NCBI GenBank assembly: GCA_001662425.1
Contig: BDDC01000077.1
Span: forward strand, 2,116 to 66,115
Length of the DNA stretch: 64,000 nt
Origin: Chlamydomonas sphaeroides
Taxonomy: Eukaryota; Chlorophyta; Chlorophyceae; Chlamydomonadales; Chlamydomonadaceae
Direction of reading: 5' to 3'
The translations under genes and the position numbers were made by a program. Shown here piece by piece: positions 1-10,218 of this stretch. A model generated the notes under the pieces. That model was not told the origin of the DNA and searched no databases. It was given only the letters and a program-made list of their open reading frames with translations. The first letter of the stretch is position 1. Each line of letters begins with the position of its first letter.

Positions 1-1229
1 ATACGGAGCCATCACTGCGGAGGATGTGCGGTGCGAGGGGACACATGTGATGCACAATTGCAAAGAAGCAAAGAGGCTCTTGCTCGGGAACCACCCAACC
101 CACATCATCATCCGCCCTGTCAGTGGCAACCCACCTGAGGTGCGAGTGCCCCGAGCAGAAGGGGTTCAGGGCCATGGGTCGGTTGTCGTACTTGCCGGAC
201 ACAGCGTCGTACAGGGCCGCCACGCTAGTCGCCATGCCGGGCTCGCTGGGCCACGCGGGGTTTATATGGCGGCTCCACACGACGGCCTGCTCCTGGCGAA
301 GCGAGGGCACGGCAGCGGCGGCCGACGCGGTGCTGCCCCCGGGGCGGCCCTCGGCGGCGGCGGCGGCCTCAAGGCTGGCAGGGCCGGGCGGCACCAGCGC
401 GATGTGGGTCGCGACGATGCCGGTGGACGAGCGGCCTGCGGATGCGAGGGCGCGATGCAGTTGGGGCTTGGTCGCCACCTTGCATGGTGGCTACACGCCT
501 TCTCATAAAACTTCTGGTGATGCAACGGCAGCGCAGTGCCCACGGCGCCTCGGCAGGGAGCAGGGCAGCGCCCACATTCCCTCACCTGTGGCCGGATCGA
601 CGATCAGCGTGAAGGAGCCGATAGCGGCCCGGTCGGCTGCTGGATCAGCGCTGGCCGCCAGGGAGGGGCACGCCTGGTCGGCGACGGCGGCCCTGGTGGC
701 AACAGCAGCCGCCCTGGTGCGGGCTGTCCGCGGCGCCACACTTGTGCTGCAGAACTGCGTGGCCGCGTCGCTGGGCAGTCCCGGGGTGGCCCAGCCCGCG
801 GGCGCATCAGCGTCCTGAACCGGGCAATCTGCGGCCGGCAGACAAGCAAGGCGGGTTGGCGCGGTGGGTCGTGACCCGGACGCAGGCCCATTCGTCTGTT
901 TCAAGCCCCATACTGACGGATGCCTTCTTACCTGTAAGAGTGTTGTTGTGCGCGGGCAGCGCATCGCAGTTGCCCGTGGTTGCGTTGAACAAGCCGCGTC
1001 CGCCATTAGGGGAGTACTCGCAGACGGGGTAGGTCACTTGGCCGTCGCTGCAATGGCGGCACTGCAGGCGGTGGAGGGAGCCGTCGCAGCATGAGACGAT
1101 GTGGAAGTGGCAGCTGCCCGGGTCAGCTCGAATCGTGCCAGCGCACTGCGCGGTGGCCTGCGCGGCCAATAGCGCAGCCCGCGCGAGGCACGCTGCCACG
1201 GCGACCAGCGGTCTGAAGCGTGCCCTCAT
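1..1229 (-). CDS. Secreted cysteine-rich protein, 3' end cut by window
   Basis: Seen: four phase-consistent exons at 1229-932, 828-586, 435-135 and 14-1, the last running off the window. The start at 1229 is chosen because it opens with a classical signal peptide (Arg residues, a hydrophobic Ala/Leu core, then Ala-Gln before Cys); the frame stays open upstream but without an ATG. The first about 75 mature residues hold many Cys in a compact pattern (SCH, SCC, CRHC, VCEY, NCD) that loosely recalls a chitin-binding peritrophin-like fold. The second exon is rich in Ala/Arg, and the third carries a loop-rich segment ending in NPFCSGHSHL. Inferred: an extracellular or cell-wall protein. I do not recognise a named family and the C-terminus is missing, so no function is assigned. 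Confidence 0.7.
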
Positions 1230-2649
1230 CGAGTCTGTGAGCGTCTGCGTCAGGCCAGGGGCTAGGCCACTGTGCGGTACTCGAGATGAAGTCGCCCAGG
1301 GCGCATTGCTTTGTACCAGGGGTTGTGGCGGGCCCAGTGTGAGCAGCGCCGGCACGTTACCCAACAGCCCGCAGCTGCTCCTGCTTTTAGCGACTTGAAG
1401 CGGATCAGCTGTGACCTTTCTCACCATCCGAGCCAGGATTACCCTCACGACAACGCACCTGTCGTGGGCATGATCGACAGCTGCGCCACTGGCTCAGCAC
1501 CAGGCTTGTTGCGGCAAAGCGAACATAGCTATCGTGCGCTTCTTCAGACTGGAGTTCTATCTACGCGAGAAAGCGACCGCACCGGTGCAGTCCTCGAGGC
1601 AAGGCAGCTCGTGCGAAGATGTTTTGTTTCTGTGGCGTATGTGGCTAACATGGAGAAGCTAAGCAGGATGGAGCTCTATACCAGCAACCAGCGCACGTTG
1701 AGGCAGCCTCCTCGGAGTTGAGATGTCTGACAGCTTGGGACCTCCCCGTCTTTCCACTGTGCTGGCATAATAAGACTTGTTTATCGTCCCAATGTCTCTG
1801 GGACATCCAGCAGGCAGCCACTGCTGCCTCGTGGAGTCCCGGCGCCGTACACCCCTGTACACCTCGCTTTCGCCCAGCGGAAGCGCCTCAAAGCGGAAGC
1901 GCCCTTTCTGCTTCCGCGTGTCTTGGTTTTAAGCTGGCCACCACAAGAGGGCCCTGCGCCATATCATGCTCTTACATCAAGCGCCAGACCGCGCCACTCG
2001 CAACCGACTCCTAAGGATTCCTAATACAAGGTGCGGCCAGACGCTCTTCCTTCAACCACAGCGCAAGCGTCTAAGCACGCTGCTACTTGCGAGGCGCGCT
2101 GCCGCCTGCCGACCGCGATGCGGGCCAAGCTTGGGACACCCGCGCTGTCCTGCAATGATGTGCAGTGGCTTGGCTTCTCCTAACGTATAGTGGCGGCGCG
2201 ACATGCACACAGCCATTGTTCAGCAAGACAAAGTATCTGGTCAATCGTAATAACCCATCCCAGGGCACCCGCGCACGCCGCCGTACAAACAAAGGCACCC
2301 AGCGCCGCATCCCAACCGCATGCATAGCACAGCACGCCGTGACAACACAAGCAAAGGTCCATGCATGTTTAATGCCCCTCCAAGCGCCCGCCCTCGCGGC
2401 GGGTGGTGTCGAGTCGGGTTGCACGGGGTCCAGGAGGCGTGGCCCTCACATCGCAGAGGGGTGACAGCACGCACAGGCGGCGGCGGTGGCAGCAGCATGC
2501 GGCAAGCGGATGGTCACAAGCGCGCCCAACCCAAGCGGCGTGCGCCGCGAACGATGCAGCGCGCAGCCGGGGTCAGGGGCCGGCCGGCGCGCGGTCCAGC
2601 ACGGCACAGCGCAGAGCAGCGCAGGCCCTTTTGGGGCGGACCGCCCATG
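1230..2649. other. Intergenic region: gene 1 upstream and 3'UTR of the 2650-7537 gene
   Basis: No convincing coding exon is seen. The left part is the 5' side of the secreted-protein gene that starts at 1229. The right part is the 3'UTR of the disordered-protein gene whose stop is at 2650; a minus-strand TGTAA lies at 1976-1972. Base composition here is visibly less GC-rich than in the exons. Confidence 0.5.
1972..1976 (-). terminator. Poly(A) signal TGTAA
   Basis: The minus strand reads TGTAAGAG about 675 bases past the stop codon at 2650. TGTAA is the established chlorophyte polyadenylation signal. The same motif follows several other stop codons in this window. Confidence 0.45.
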
Positions 2650-5600
2650 CTAAGCGCCTACCATGTTGACCTGACCCAACCGGCTGGGCCGCCCCGGGCC
2701 CACCGGACCGCCGCCGCCCATGCCCACGCCCGATCCCAGCACGGGGCTTATGCCCATGGACGAGCCTCCGCCGACCATTCCCGGCCTCCCCGCGGGCAGG
2801 TTGGTGCCGTTCCAGCTGGCGCGCGGCCCCGGCACGCGATCCCTAGTGAGCGCGCTGTCGCTGTCGTAGGCTCGCTCCGAGGGAAGGGACGGCATGGACT
2901 GCCGCGAGGCCTGGGCCTGCAGCGCCGCGTGCGTGGCGTTGCCAAAGCGCGTGCGCGGCACGCCCACGCTGCTGCTGCCGCTGCTGCCGCCGCCGCCGCT
3001 GCCGCGGGCGGCCAGGTCGCCGGCGATCGCGCCGAGCAGCCCGCCGCCGCCGCTGCCGCCGCCGCACTCCGACTGCCGCGCGCCGCTGCCGCTGTTGGGC
3101 CGGATGGCCGGAAGCATCAGACCGGACGAGTCTCCGTTCATGGAGCTGCGCGGGGAGGGCGCGGCGCCGCCAGGGCCCAGCAGCCCAGGCCGCCGCATCC
3201 CCGGCGATGCCTCGGCCAGCGGCGCCGACATCGCCGGCTGCAGTTGCCCTGCCGGGCCGCCGTCAGAGCTGGCCTGCGCCGCTCGCCTTGGCCGTACGGG
3301 AGAGCCGTACGCCGCTGGCAGCGACTGGCTGGGCTGCGACCGGTACACGCCGGCGGGCGCGCCGCCGGCCGCCGCGGCCATGGCCGGCGAGCCGCCGTCC
3401 GACGCGGTCACGGGCGTGCCGCTCAGGGAGCCGAGGTTGGCGACGCCCAGGCGCGAGAAGCGGCTGACGGGCGCGTGTGCAGCGGCGCCCAGCGGCGGCG
3501 CGGACATGACGCCGCTGCCGTGCGGCGCCCCCGACACGCCGGTCACCGAGTTGCTGGATGGGGCGCCCGTCCCCGGGCCCGACTGGCTGGGCCGTGTTAT
3601 GGCCATGGGCAGCGACAGCATGCGAGCCGCCACCTCAATGTCAGCGTCAATGTCGGATTCAGTGTGGCGCATGGACGCGAAGTCCGACTGCACGGCGCGT
3701 ATGTTGCGCCGCGAGTCATGCGCGCCGCGGCTAAGTTCGTCCGCCCCCGGCCGCGGCCCCGGGGGCGGCTGAGGGCGTGCTCCTGCCCATGTGGGCGGCG
3801 GATCGGCGCCGCGCTCGGCCCCAAACGTTGACAACAGCTCGTCCACGTTGAAGTCTGGGGGAGGAGAGGAGAGGAGCACGGCGCCACAGCAGGGACGGCG
3901 GTGGGCAACACAGCCAACGGACGACGGCACGAAGCCCCCACTCCCAGGGTGCCGCGCTGCCGCACGTCGGCTTTGGCGTGCACCATGAATGCAAGCCGGC
4001 GGCATGCGCGGGGCTATCCGTCCAGGCGCTGGCACGGTGCGCCCAGTGGAGCAGCAGGCGCTAGTGGCACACGTGCGCTCGGGCGTCCACGGGTGTCCAC
4101 GGCAGTCCGGGAGCGCCCGAAAGCGGTAGCTAGGCCGACAGGACTGGCCGGACCATCACAAACGCACATGCAACCAGTTCCTTCTCGCCCGCATGCTACC
4201 CAGGCCCAGTCCCAGCGCACCTGACGTGCCCGACTTCTTCACCGAACCCCCCGGCCGGTACGAGTGCGGCATCGGCGACGGGTACGGCGCGGGCGGCGGC
4301 GGCGCCGGTGACGGCAGCACGGCCGGGCCGCCACCGGCACCGGCCGTAAAGCTGCTATCCCGCATCGCCCCCGGCCGGAATGGCATGGGCGACGGGTGCG
4401 GCGCCATGGGGGCGCCCGGCATGGGCGACGGCACGTAGCCGGCCGGCGGCATATCGAAGTCGCCGCCCGTGATGGACAGCCGCTCTTTGAGCACGATGCC
4501 GCCGCTGGGCGGGCCCCCGCCATTGTTGCTGCTCCTGACGGCGGCAGCGCCGCCGCTGCTGCCCCGCTCCGCCAGCATGTCGCCCGTCAGGCTGATGCGC
4601 TCCTTGCCCTGGGGCACCCGCGGCTGCGGCGCCGCCGCGGGGCCGTTGCTGATGCTCAGCCGCTCGCGCTGCGGCGATGGCGCGTACGCCGGCGGCTGCG
4701 GGTAAGGTTGCTGCTGCTGCGGGTACTGCTGCTGCTGCTGAGGATGGGGCTGTTGCGGGTACTGCTGTTGCGGGTATGGCTGCTCCTGCTGTGGGTACTG
4801 CTGCTGCTGCGGGTACGGCTGCTGCTGCTGCGGGTACGGCTGCTGCTGCTGCTGCGGGTACGGCTGCTGCGGCGGCGGCGGGTACGGCTGCTGCTGCGGC
4901 TGCGGGTACGGCTGCTGCGGCTGCGGGTACGGCTGCTGCGGCTGCGGGTACGGCTGCTGCGGCTGCGGCGGGTACTGCTGCTGCTGCGGCGGCGGGTACT
5001 GCGGCTGCTGCTGCTGCTGCTGCTGCGGGTACATTGAATGATACTGCAGCGGCTCCGGCGAGTAGGTGCCGCTGGGTGTGGGCCGGTCCGTCAACGGCGG
5101 CCCAGGCCCCGGCGGGGGCTCCAGGTGCCGTATGAGCGAGGTGCCCTCGCTTTCCACGCGCTGCACCGGCAGCCGCACCTGCTCCTTGTTGGGAGTGGCC
5201 AGCTGCGGTGGCAGCCCCGGCGGCGGCTGCGGCGGGTAGCCGTTGGGCAGCTGCACGGAGCCGCCGGGCCCCGGCAACGTGGTGGTGGCCGTGGTGACCA
5301 TGGTGCTCCGCTGCTCCTCCCAGCGATGCTCCGAGCTCGCTTCCATAGTGACCACGCGCTGCCCACCGCCCGGGCCCTGGACGCGCCGCTCCGAGCGCAC
5401 GTCCTCCGACTCCTCGCCGCCCGCCACCACCACGTGCTTCTCCCGGTGAGTAGTCGTGGTGGTCACTGCGGCCCCGGCCGCCGCAGCACGCGGCCCCGGC
5501 GGCTCGTCCTCGTCCTCGTCGTCCGCGCCGCCCCACCGCACGCCGCCCTTGCTGCCGCCGCCCCCGCTGCTGCCGTCGTCAACGCGCACCCGTACGCCCT

Positions 5601-7537
5601 TCTTGACCACGCCAGTGCCGCTGCTGACGCTGCCACCCCTCCGAGGGCCGTCATCGTCGTCGTCGTCATCGTCGCCCGCGAGCCGCACTCGCACCGACCG
5701 CTGCCCCCCCTGCTTGGCACTCTTCTTGGCAGCCCGCGCCTGCTGCTCCTTCTGCTTGTTCGCCAGCCTTTGCAGCTGCTCCAGGCGGGAAATGCCATGC
5801 CCTTCGTCATGGCTGTCGTACCGGGCGTCCTCGTCCCGCTTGGCCTGCCAGTACTGGGACGCGGCCGAGGCGCCGTACGCGGCGGGGAGGGGCGGCGGAG
5901 CCGGAGCGCCGCCGCCGCGACCAGCCGGGCCCGGCGGCCGGCCCCCGGGCGGGTCCGACGGAGGCTGCGGCACGCGCCCCGCAGTCGCCGCGCCTGTCGT
6001 GGGCGTTGCAGGCAGGCAGCAGGCGGGGACAAGCCTCAGTGCACCAGCGCAGCGCTGCAGGTGAGCTTGGGCGGCCCAGTGGGGTGCAGAGCAGCCGACC
6101 GAGCCGCTGACCTCGGCGGCCGAACCAACCACCAAGGTCTATCCAGGTCGCACTGCGCGCGTCGCCCAGCCCAGTTGCCCTCTGGCCCCACCTGCGGCGG
6201 CCGCCCTTTTCAGTGCGGCGGTCTTGGCCCGCTCCTCGGCTCGCTTCTGCTGCCGCAGCAGCCGGATCTTGTCCTCCTCGGGGTCGTAGTCGTCGTCGCC
6301 GCCCTCCGACGAGTCCTCCTCCTCCTCGCTGGCGGTTTTCTCAATCTTGCGCATCATGCCGCTCTTGGGCGCCTGCGGACCACACGGGCGGTGCACGGAT
6401 GGCCAACTGCTGCATCAGCAATGCGGCTGCGGGAGTGCACTCCGCCCTTGCACGCTCCTGCCCTGTCCGCTGCTGCACATTCGCGGCCCAGCAGCCCCCC
6501 GGCCGGCGATGACCCTGCTCACCCTGCGGCCCGCCGTAAGCGCGCGTGCTGCCGCCCCCTCGTAGTCGCTGTAGTCCTCGCCAATGGCCGGTTTCTTCTT
6601 GCGGCTGAACGCGTTGACGTAGTCCTCGCGCTCGTCCTCGCTGGTGCTATCATCCTCATAGATGAAGCCGTCCAGGTCGTCGTCGTCGCTATCAACATCG
6701 TACTCGTCGCGGCGCTGGATTCGCTGCGACATAGCCTGCCCCCGGGGCGTCGACTGGTTGCTGGTGCTTGCCTGGCTGTGGTTGCTGCGGTCCACCTTGC
6801 TCAGGGCCACCGTGGTGCTGGCGACCCGGCTGGCCATGGGCGAGTGCGCGGGAGAGGAGCCCTGCGACGCCAGCTGCGATTTGAGCTTGTCGACGAGGCC
6901 GCCTTTCGCGCCCTTGTACATGACCGTCTGCGGAAGGGCGCCGGGGTGTCAGGAAGAGCGCAGCGGGCGGCCGGCAGTGGGGTGGCCGATGTGGGTAGCG
7001 TCGATGGTGTAACATACACTAGGCTGGCGGCAGCAGTTGGGGCGCTTCGGGCGGATGCCGGCGTGTTGTATGCAGCGCCCAGGCACTCCAGGCGCAGTGG
7101 TGCGGGGGCGGGCTAGGCGCGCCAGGGGTACCACGCTGCACGCGCCTCGCACCTTGGGGTCCGCCACCGTAATCTGGACATGCCGCTTTGGGGATGGCGA
7201 ATTGTCAGATTGTAGGGAGCCCACACTTCCCTGCGCGGATGCGGTGTAATGTCATGCCGAGTTGAGTATAACCGAGCAGTCAAGCTAGACTGTCGAAGAG
7301 AAGTGACTGGCACGTAGTGACAGCCAGTTCGCAGCGCATTATGCGCGCATCGTTGTCCAGCCTGCCCTTCCTTCAGGCACCGCTCACCCGACCGGTCAGC
7401 TCCGCTTTGGCGTTGGCCTGTGCACCAGGTCCCATTGCCTTATCCCCGGTCGAAGCGCCAGGCGCGCCCCGGCCAGGCGCGCCCTGGGCCAATGCCGCTT
7501 GCCCATTGCCCCCAGCATTCGAAGCACCATTTCCCAT
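2650..7537 (-). CDS. Large intrinsically disordered Gln/Pro-rich protein, unknown function
   Basis: Seen: six exons (7537-7388, 7230-7153, 6927-6523, 6372-6192, 5993-4221, 3854-2650) join in phase to give about 1263 residues. The ATG at 7537 starts MGNGASN, which would suit N-myristoylation. Residues about 75-270 hold an acidic/basic stretch with a likely coiled coil (RLLRQQKRAEERAKT). Next come KQ-rich, poly-Asp and poly-Thr patches. A long repeat of PYPQPQQ-type units is encoded by a CTG/CGG minisatellite at about 4700-5035. The last exon (401 codons) is Ser/Gly/Pro-rich and opens with FNVDELLSTFG, a possible short interaction motif. No enzymatic domain, TM segment or signal peptide is visible. 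Inferred: a scaffold or RNA/cytoskeleton-associated protein, but no homologue is recognised. Exon 4 to exon 5 is the least certain junction. Confidence 0.72.
4700..5035. repeat. Coding minisatellite encoding Gln/Pro/Tyr repeats
   Basis: Imperfect tandem units built from CTG, CGG and GGGTA triplets run through exon 5 of the disordered-protein gene. They are all multiples of three and read as PYPQ, PQQ and poly-Gln on the minus strand. The opposite strand also stays open for hundreds of codons because of this composition, which explains the long antisense frames there. Confidence 0.8.
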
Positions 7538-8878
7538 GGCCTTTCCTAATATCTGGCTGTTGCTATGTTGATTGCGAGCCGCTGCAACGCTAGCCGCTCA
7601 TAGAGCGAATGCGTGCAGCGACCATGTCTGGCTTGCGCGTCATTCAAGTATCCTGACATCGTTGCTACATAATATGTAAGGTGTCAGAGGATAGAGGACG
7701 AGTGTTGCAAGGTTTGCCTGGGTCTTTCGACTCCTTCGGCGTTGAAAGGAAAGCAATATTTGCGTCGTTAAGTGAAAGAATACGTGGTGCTCAGAGGAAG
7801 GTCCGGCGAGTTGAGCTCGGGCATCGGCCGAGCGCAGTGTCCGACCGTGCCTGTGCGGGCCGCGGCCAACCCACTTACCCGCGGACCTGCTCCCCGTCCC
7901 CCAAACCCTTTCCTCCCCCCATCCGCCACCCCCTCTCGCCCGCGTTTGTCAGCGGGCATCCCCGTCCCCGCTCTGCAAATACGTGGATAGCCCACGCCAC
8001 GTGGGCAGAGCACGCAGATTCGGCGCCGGTCGTAACAGCAAGGCGATGCGACGAAACCTCCCGAGCTGCGCATGGGTGCGTGGCGCGACCCAAAAAGAGG
8101 CCACCCAAACCAGACGCAAACAGTCGGTTATTATGCAGTTGTCGCCGGGGCTATTTCAGGGTCTCGGGCACACCGACATCCGTGCCCTCACCCAACGACG
8201 CTCCACGGGCCGGACCTAGCCGACTTCCGAAGGCCCTGCGTTACGGTCAAGCGCCAGACATTGTCCTGGACTCAGCAGACCGTCTCATTTGCGTGTGTTG
8301 CCTGAGCACCGGTTGTGGTCGTCTGGTAAATGAGTCGGTGAGTGAGGCTCGTGCCCGCGGAGGGGGTCATGCCGGGGAAACGCTGGGAAGGGTTTGTGCC
8401 ACCAAGGGCATCACGGAGGGCGCACCGAGACCACGAGCACAGATCACAAGCACAGGAACGCGTATAAGTCGCTGCGCCGCAACGCCTGCCGACTTACTTG
8501 ACGCCTGCGCATTCGCAGCTGCGCCGCTCGCAACCGCGATAACAAGGCAGAACGAGCATGACGGCGAGGCCGCAGAGCACCGTGTTCAGGTGCGATCGTG
8601 CATGCGAAAAGCAGAAACCCGCAACGCTGACCCTGTTCCGCGGCCTGCCCCCTTCCCTACCCACCCACCCCACGGTCGCTCCGCCCGGTCCTGCACCAGT
8701 TCGCCTGAAGACGACTGGAGCACACGGGCCGAGCGAGGTGGCGAGCGCTTTGTTTGCGAGCGGGTGTGCGTGAGCAGCAAGCTCCAGGCACTTGTGGGAG
8801 GCAACGCGAAGGTAGGCGCTGAGGAGAGGTCCGCAGGCCGGCTGTCCGCAGCAAGCACGCACCGAACCCCATGGCCCC
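7538..8878. other. Intergenic region with one dispersed-repeat copy
   Basis: No spliceable gene is seen. It holds the upstream side of the disordered-protein gene (left) and the 5' side of the small Cys-rich gene (right). A 60-base dispersed repeat lies at 8054-8113. A long plus-strand open frame from 7681 starts only at GTG, has no protein-like features and was not accepted. Confidence 0.5.
8054..8113. repeat. Dispersed 60-bp repeat, copy 1
   Basis: About 60 bases starting AAACCTCC are nearly the same as 44551-44609, in the same orientation, with only a handful of differences and a shared core CCCAAAAAGAGGCCACCCA. It lies outside genes. Read on the minus strand, both copies give a GLFLGRA-HPCAA peptide. 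Confidence 0.75.
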
Positions 8879-9245
8879 ATGGCTTTGTCCCGCTGTCTGG
8901 TCCTCTCATCGTTATTCCTCTATGCAACTCCGCAGGATGCTACGCCTGGAAACTGCGTCACTGTATGCGGGGTGTCGGGTAAGAGCAGCAGTGTAGGGTG
9001 CAGGGCTCGCGTACCGGGCTGGCAACCCCGTCGGGACGGGCAGGTGTGGATGTCGTGCACCAACTGATCGCTTTGCATGTCACGCCCCTGCCGCCGCAGC
9101 TGTGGACGCCTGCTCCGAAGCCTGCACTCGCGCAGTCTGTGTGTCAGAGTCGCACGTCCCGGCTTGGAACGATAACTGCAGCCGGCGGTGTGTAAATGAG
9201 TGCATGAAGGGCATCAAGCAGACCTCGCCGCCGCAGGAGTCGTGA
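8879..9245 (+). CDS. Small secreted eight-cysteine protein
   Basis: Seen: two exons, 8879-8978 and 9100-9245, join G|CT in phase across a GTAAGA...CCGCAG intron to give 81 residues. Residues 1-17 are a clear signal peptide. The mature part has eight cysteines at 26, 30, 38, 42, 47, 60, 64 and 68, that is repeated C-x3-C pairs, and ends in a short Pro/Gln tail. Known: C-x3-C pairs are typical of helical-hairpin disulfide peptides such as plant alpha-hairpinins. Inferred: a secreted signalling, defence or matrix peptide; the exact family is not recognised. The ATG at 8879 is preferred over the one at 8871, which is in another frame and gives no signal peptide. Caution: only two short exons support the model, and no TGTAA was found soon after the stop. 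Confidence 0.55.
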
Positions 9246-10218
9246 TGGCGCCCGGAAGACAGCACGGCCGCTGGAGTCGTGATGGCTGTGAAACGGCAGT
9301 ACAATGCAGTGAGGACTGCGCGTGACAGAGTCGGTTACCCAGGGCTGGCTTAGCTCTGAAGAAGTGCACGCAAGCGTTGGTGGGCAGCCATGTCGATGAC
9401 GTAAAAGGAGAAGTCGCATTGCACGCTAGCAACGTGTGGCGGGAAGCGCGGGTACTTTGGGGCCAGAAGTGGTTGGATGCGCTGAGGGGCAAGGGGAAGC
9501 TCTCCTGGCCCGGCAGCTCAGCAGGATGTTTTCATTGTGTGGCGGTGATGGCAGAGCCGCTTGTCGCATCGCTCAATGCGGCACCACATGATCAGGGCTT
9601 GCATGTTCGGGCCGCTCACACGGGGTGGAAGGGGTGAGTCGCTTTGGGTCAGGTCAGGAGTTGGGCGAGCCTCCTGTGCAGAGACCCGCATGCTGGATAT
9701 TGGCCGCTGGTGCGCCATGGCGATCGCCGTACACTGCTCTCGTTGCGGACCTCTGACACCCCTTGAGGGCACTAGCTCTCCGCTGGCGGTGCGCCACGGC
9801 CGGCGTCCGTGAAAGGCTGTGCGCTGTGGTGTGTCCATGGCAGCAGAACCACACTTTCGTGCCTTACACCTGTGCCTGCAGGGGGCCGCACGCTCAGCGC
9901 GTGCGGTCCGCCGCAGTACGCTGCATGGGCCCCACCCCGAGCTCACGAGGAGCTCGCGCCCCCTGTCCAAGCCAGCAGCTCCAGGCCGCCGCCCCCCGGC
10001 CACCTGCACAGGCCACCTGCCCAGTAACACCGTGTTGCCTGCGCCCCCGCTCAATCCCCCACGGCTCTCTCCAGTGCCCCACACGCCTTATCCGCACCCA
10101 GTCACGTGCACCCGCCCCCAACCGTAGTACCCCTCTGATCCAAGCCACCCGACCCTGACACCCCACCCCGCATCAGTCCTCACCCCCCTGACCCGTGCCC
10201 CCCTGCTTCACGCGCCCC
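9246..10218. other. Intergenic region: 3'UTR side of the glutamyl-tRNA synthetase gene
   Basis: No coding exon is supported. The right part (down to about 9850) is the expected 3'UTR of the minus-strand synthetase gene, with a minus-strand TGTAA at 9868-9864. The left part may be the 3'UTR of the small Cys-rich gene. Confidence 0.5.
9864..9868 (-). terminator. Poly(A) signal TGTAA of the synthetase gene
   Basis: The minus strand reads TGTAAGGC about 350 bases past the stop codon at 10219, a normal 3'UTR length for a green alga. Confidence 0.55.

Noticed and set aside
2320..3831. Long plus-strand open frame (about 500 codons), Ala/Arg/His-rich
   Set aside because: It is antisense to the last exon of the disordered-protein gene; its composition is what GC-rich coding DNA gives on the other strand, and it has no domain.
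4677..5135. Poly-Ala/Thr plus-strand protein
   Set aside because: It is the opposite-strand reading of the Gln/Pro minisatellite of the disordered-protein gene.
5038..7116. Long plus-strand open frame (about 690 codons)
   Set aside because: It runs antisense across exons and introns of the same disordered-protein gene without respecting them, and has no recognisable domain.
7681..8982. Plus-strand open frame of about 430 codons
   Set aside because: It starts with GTG, has no signal, domain or codon pattern, and overlaps a dispersed repeat and the start of the small Cys-rich gene in another frame.
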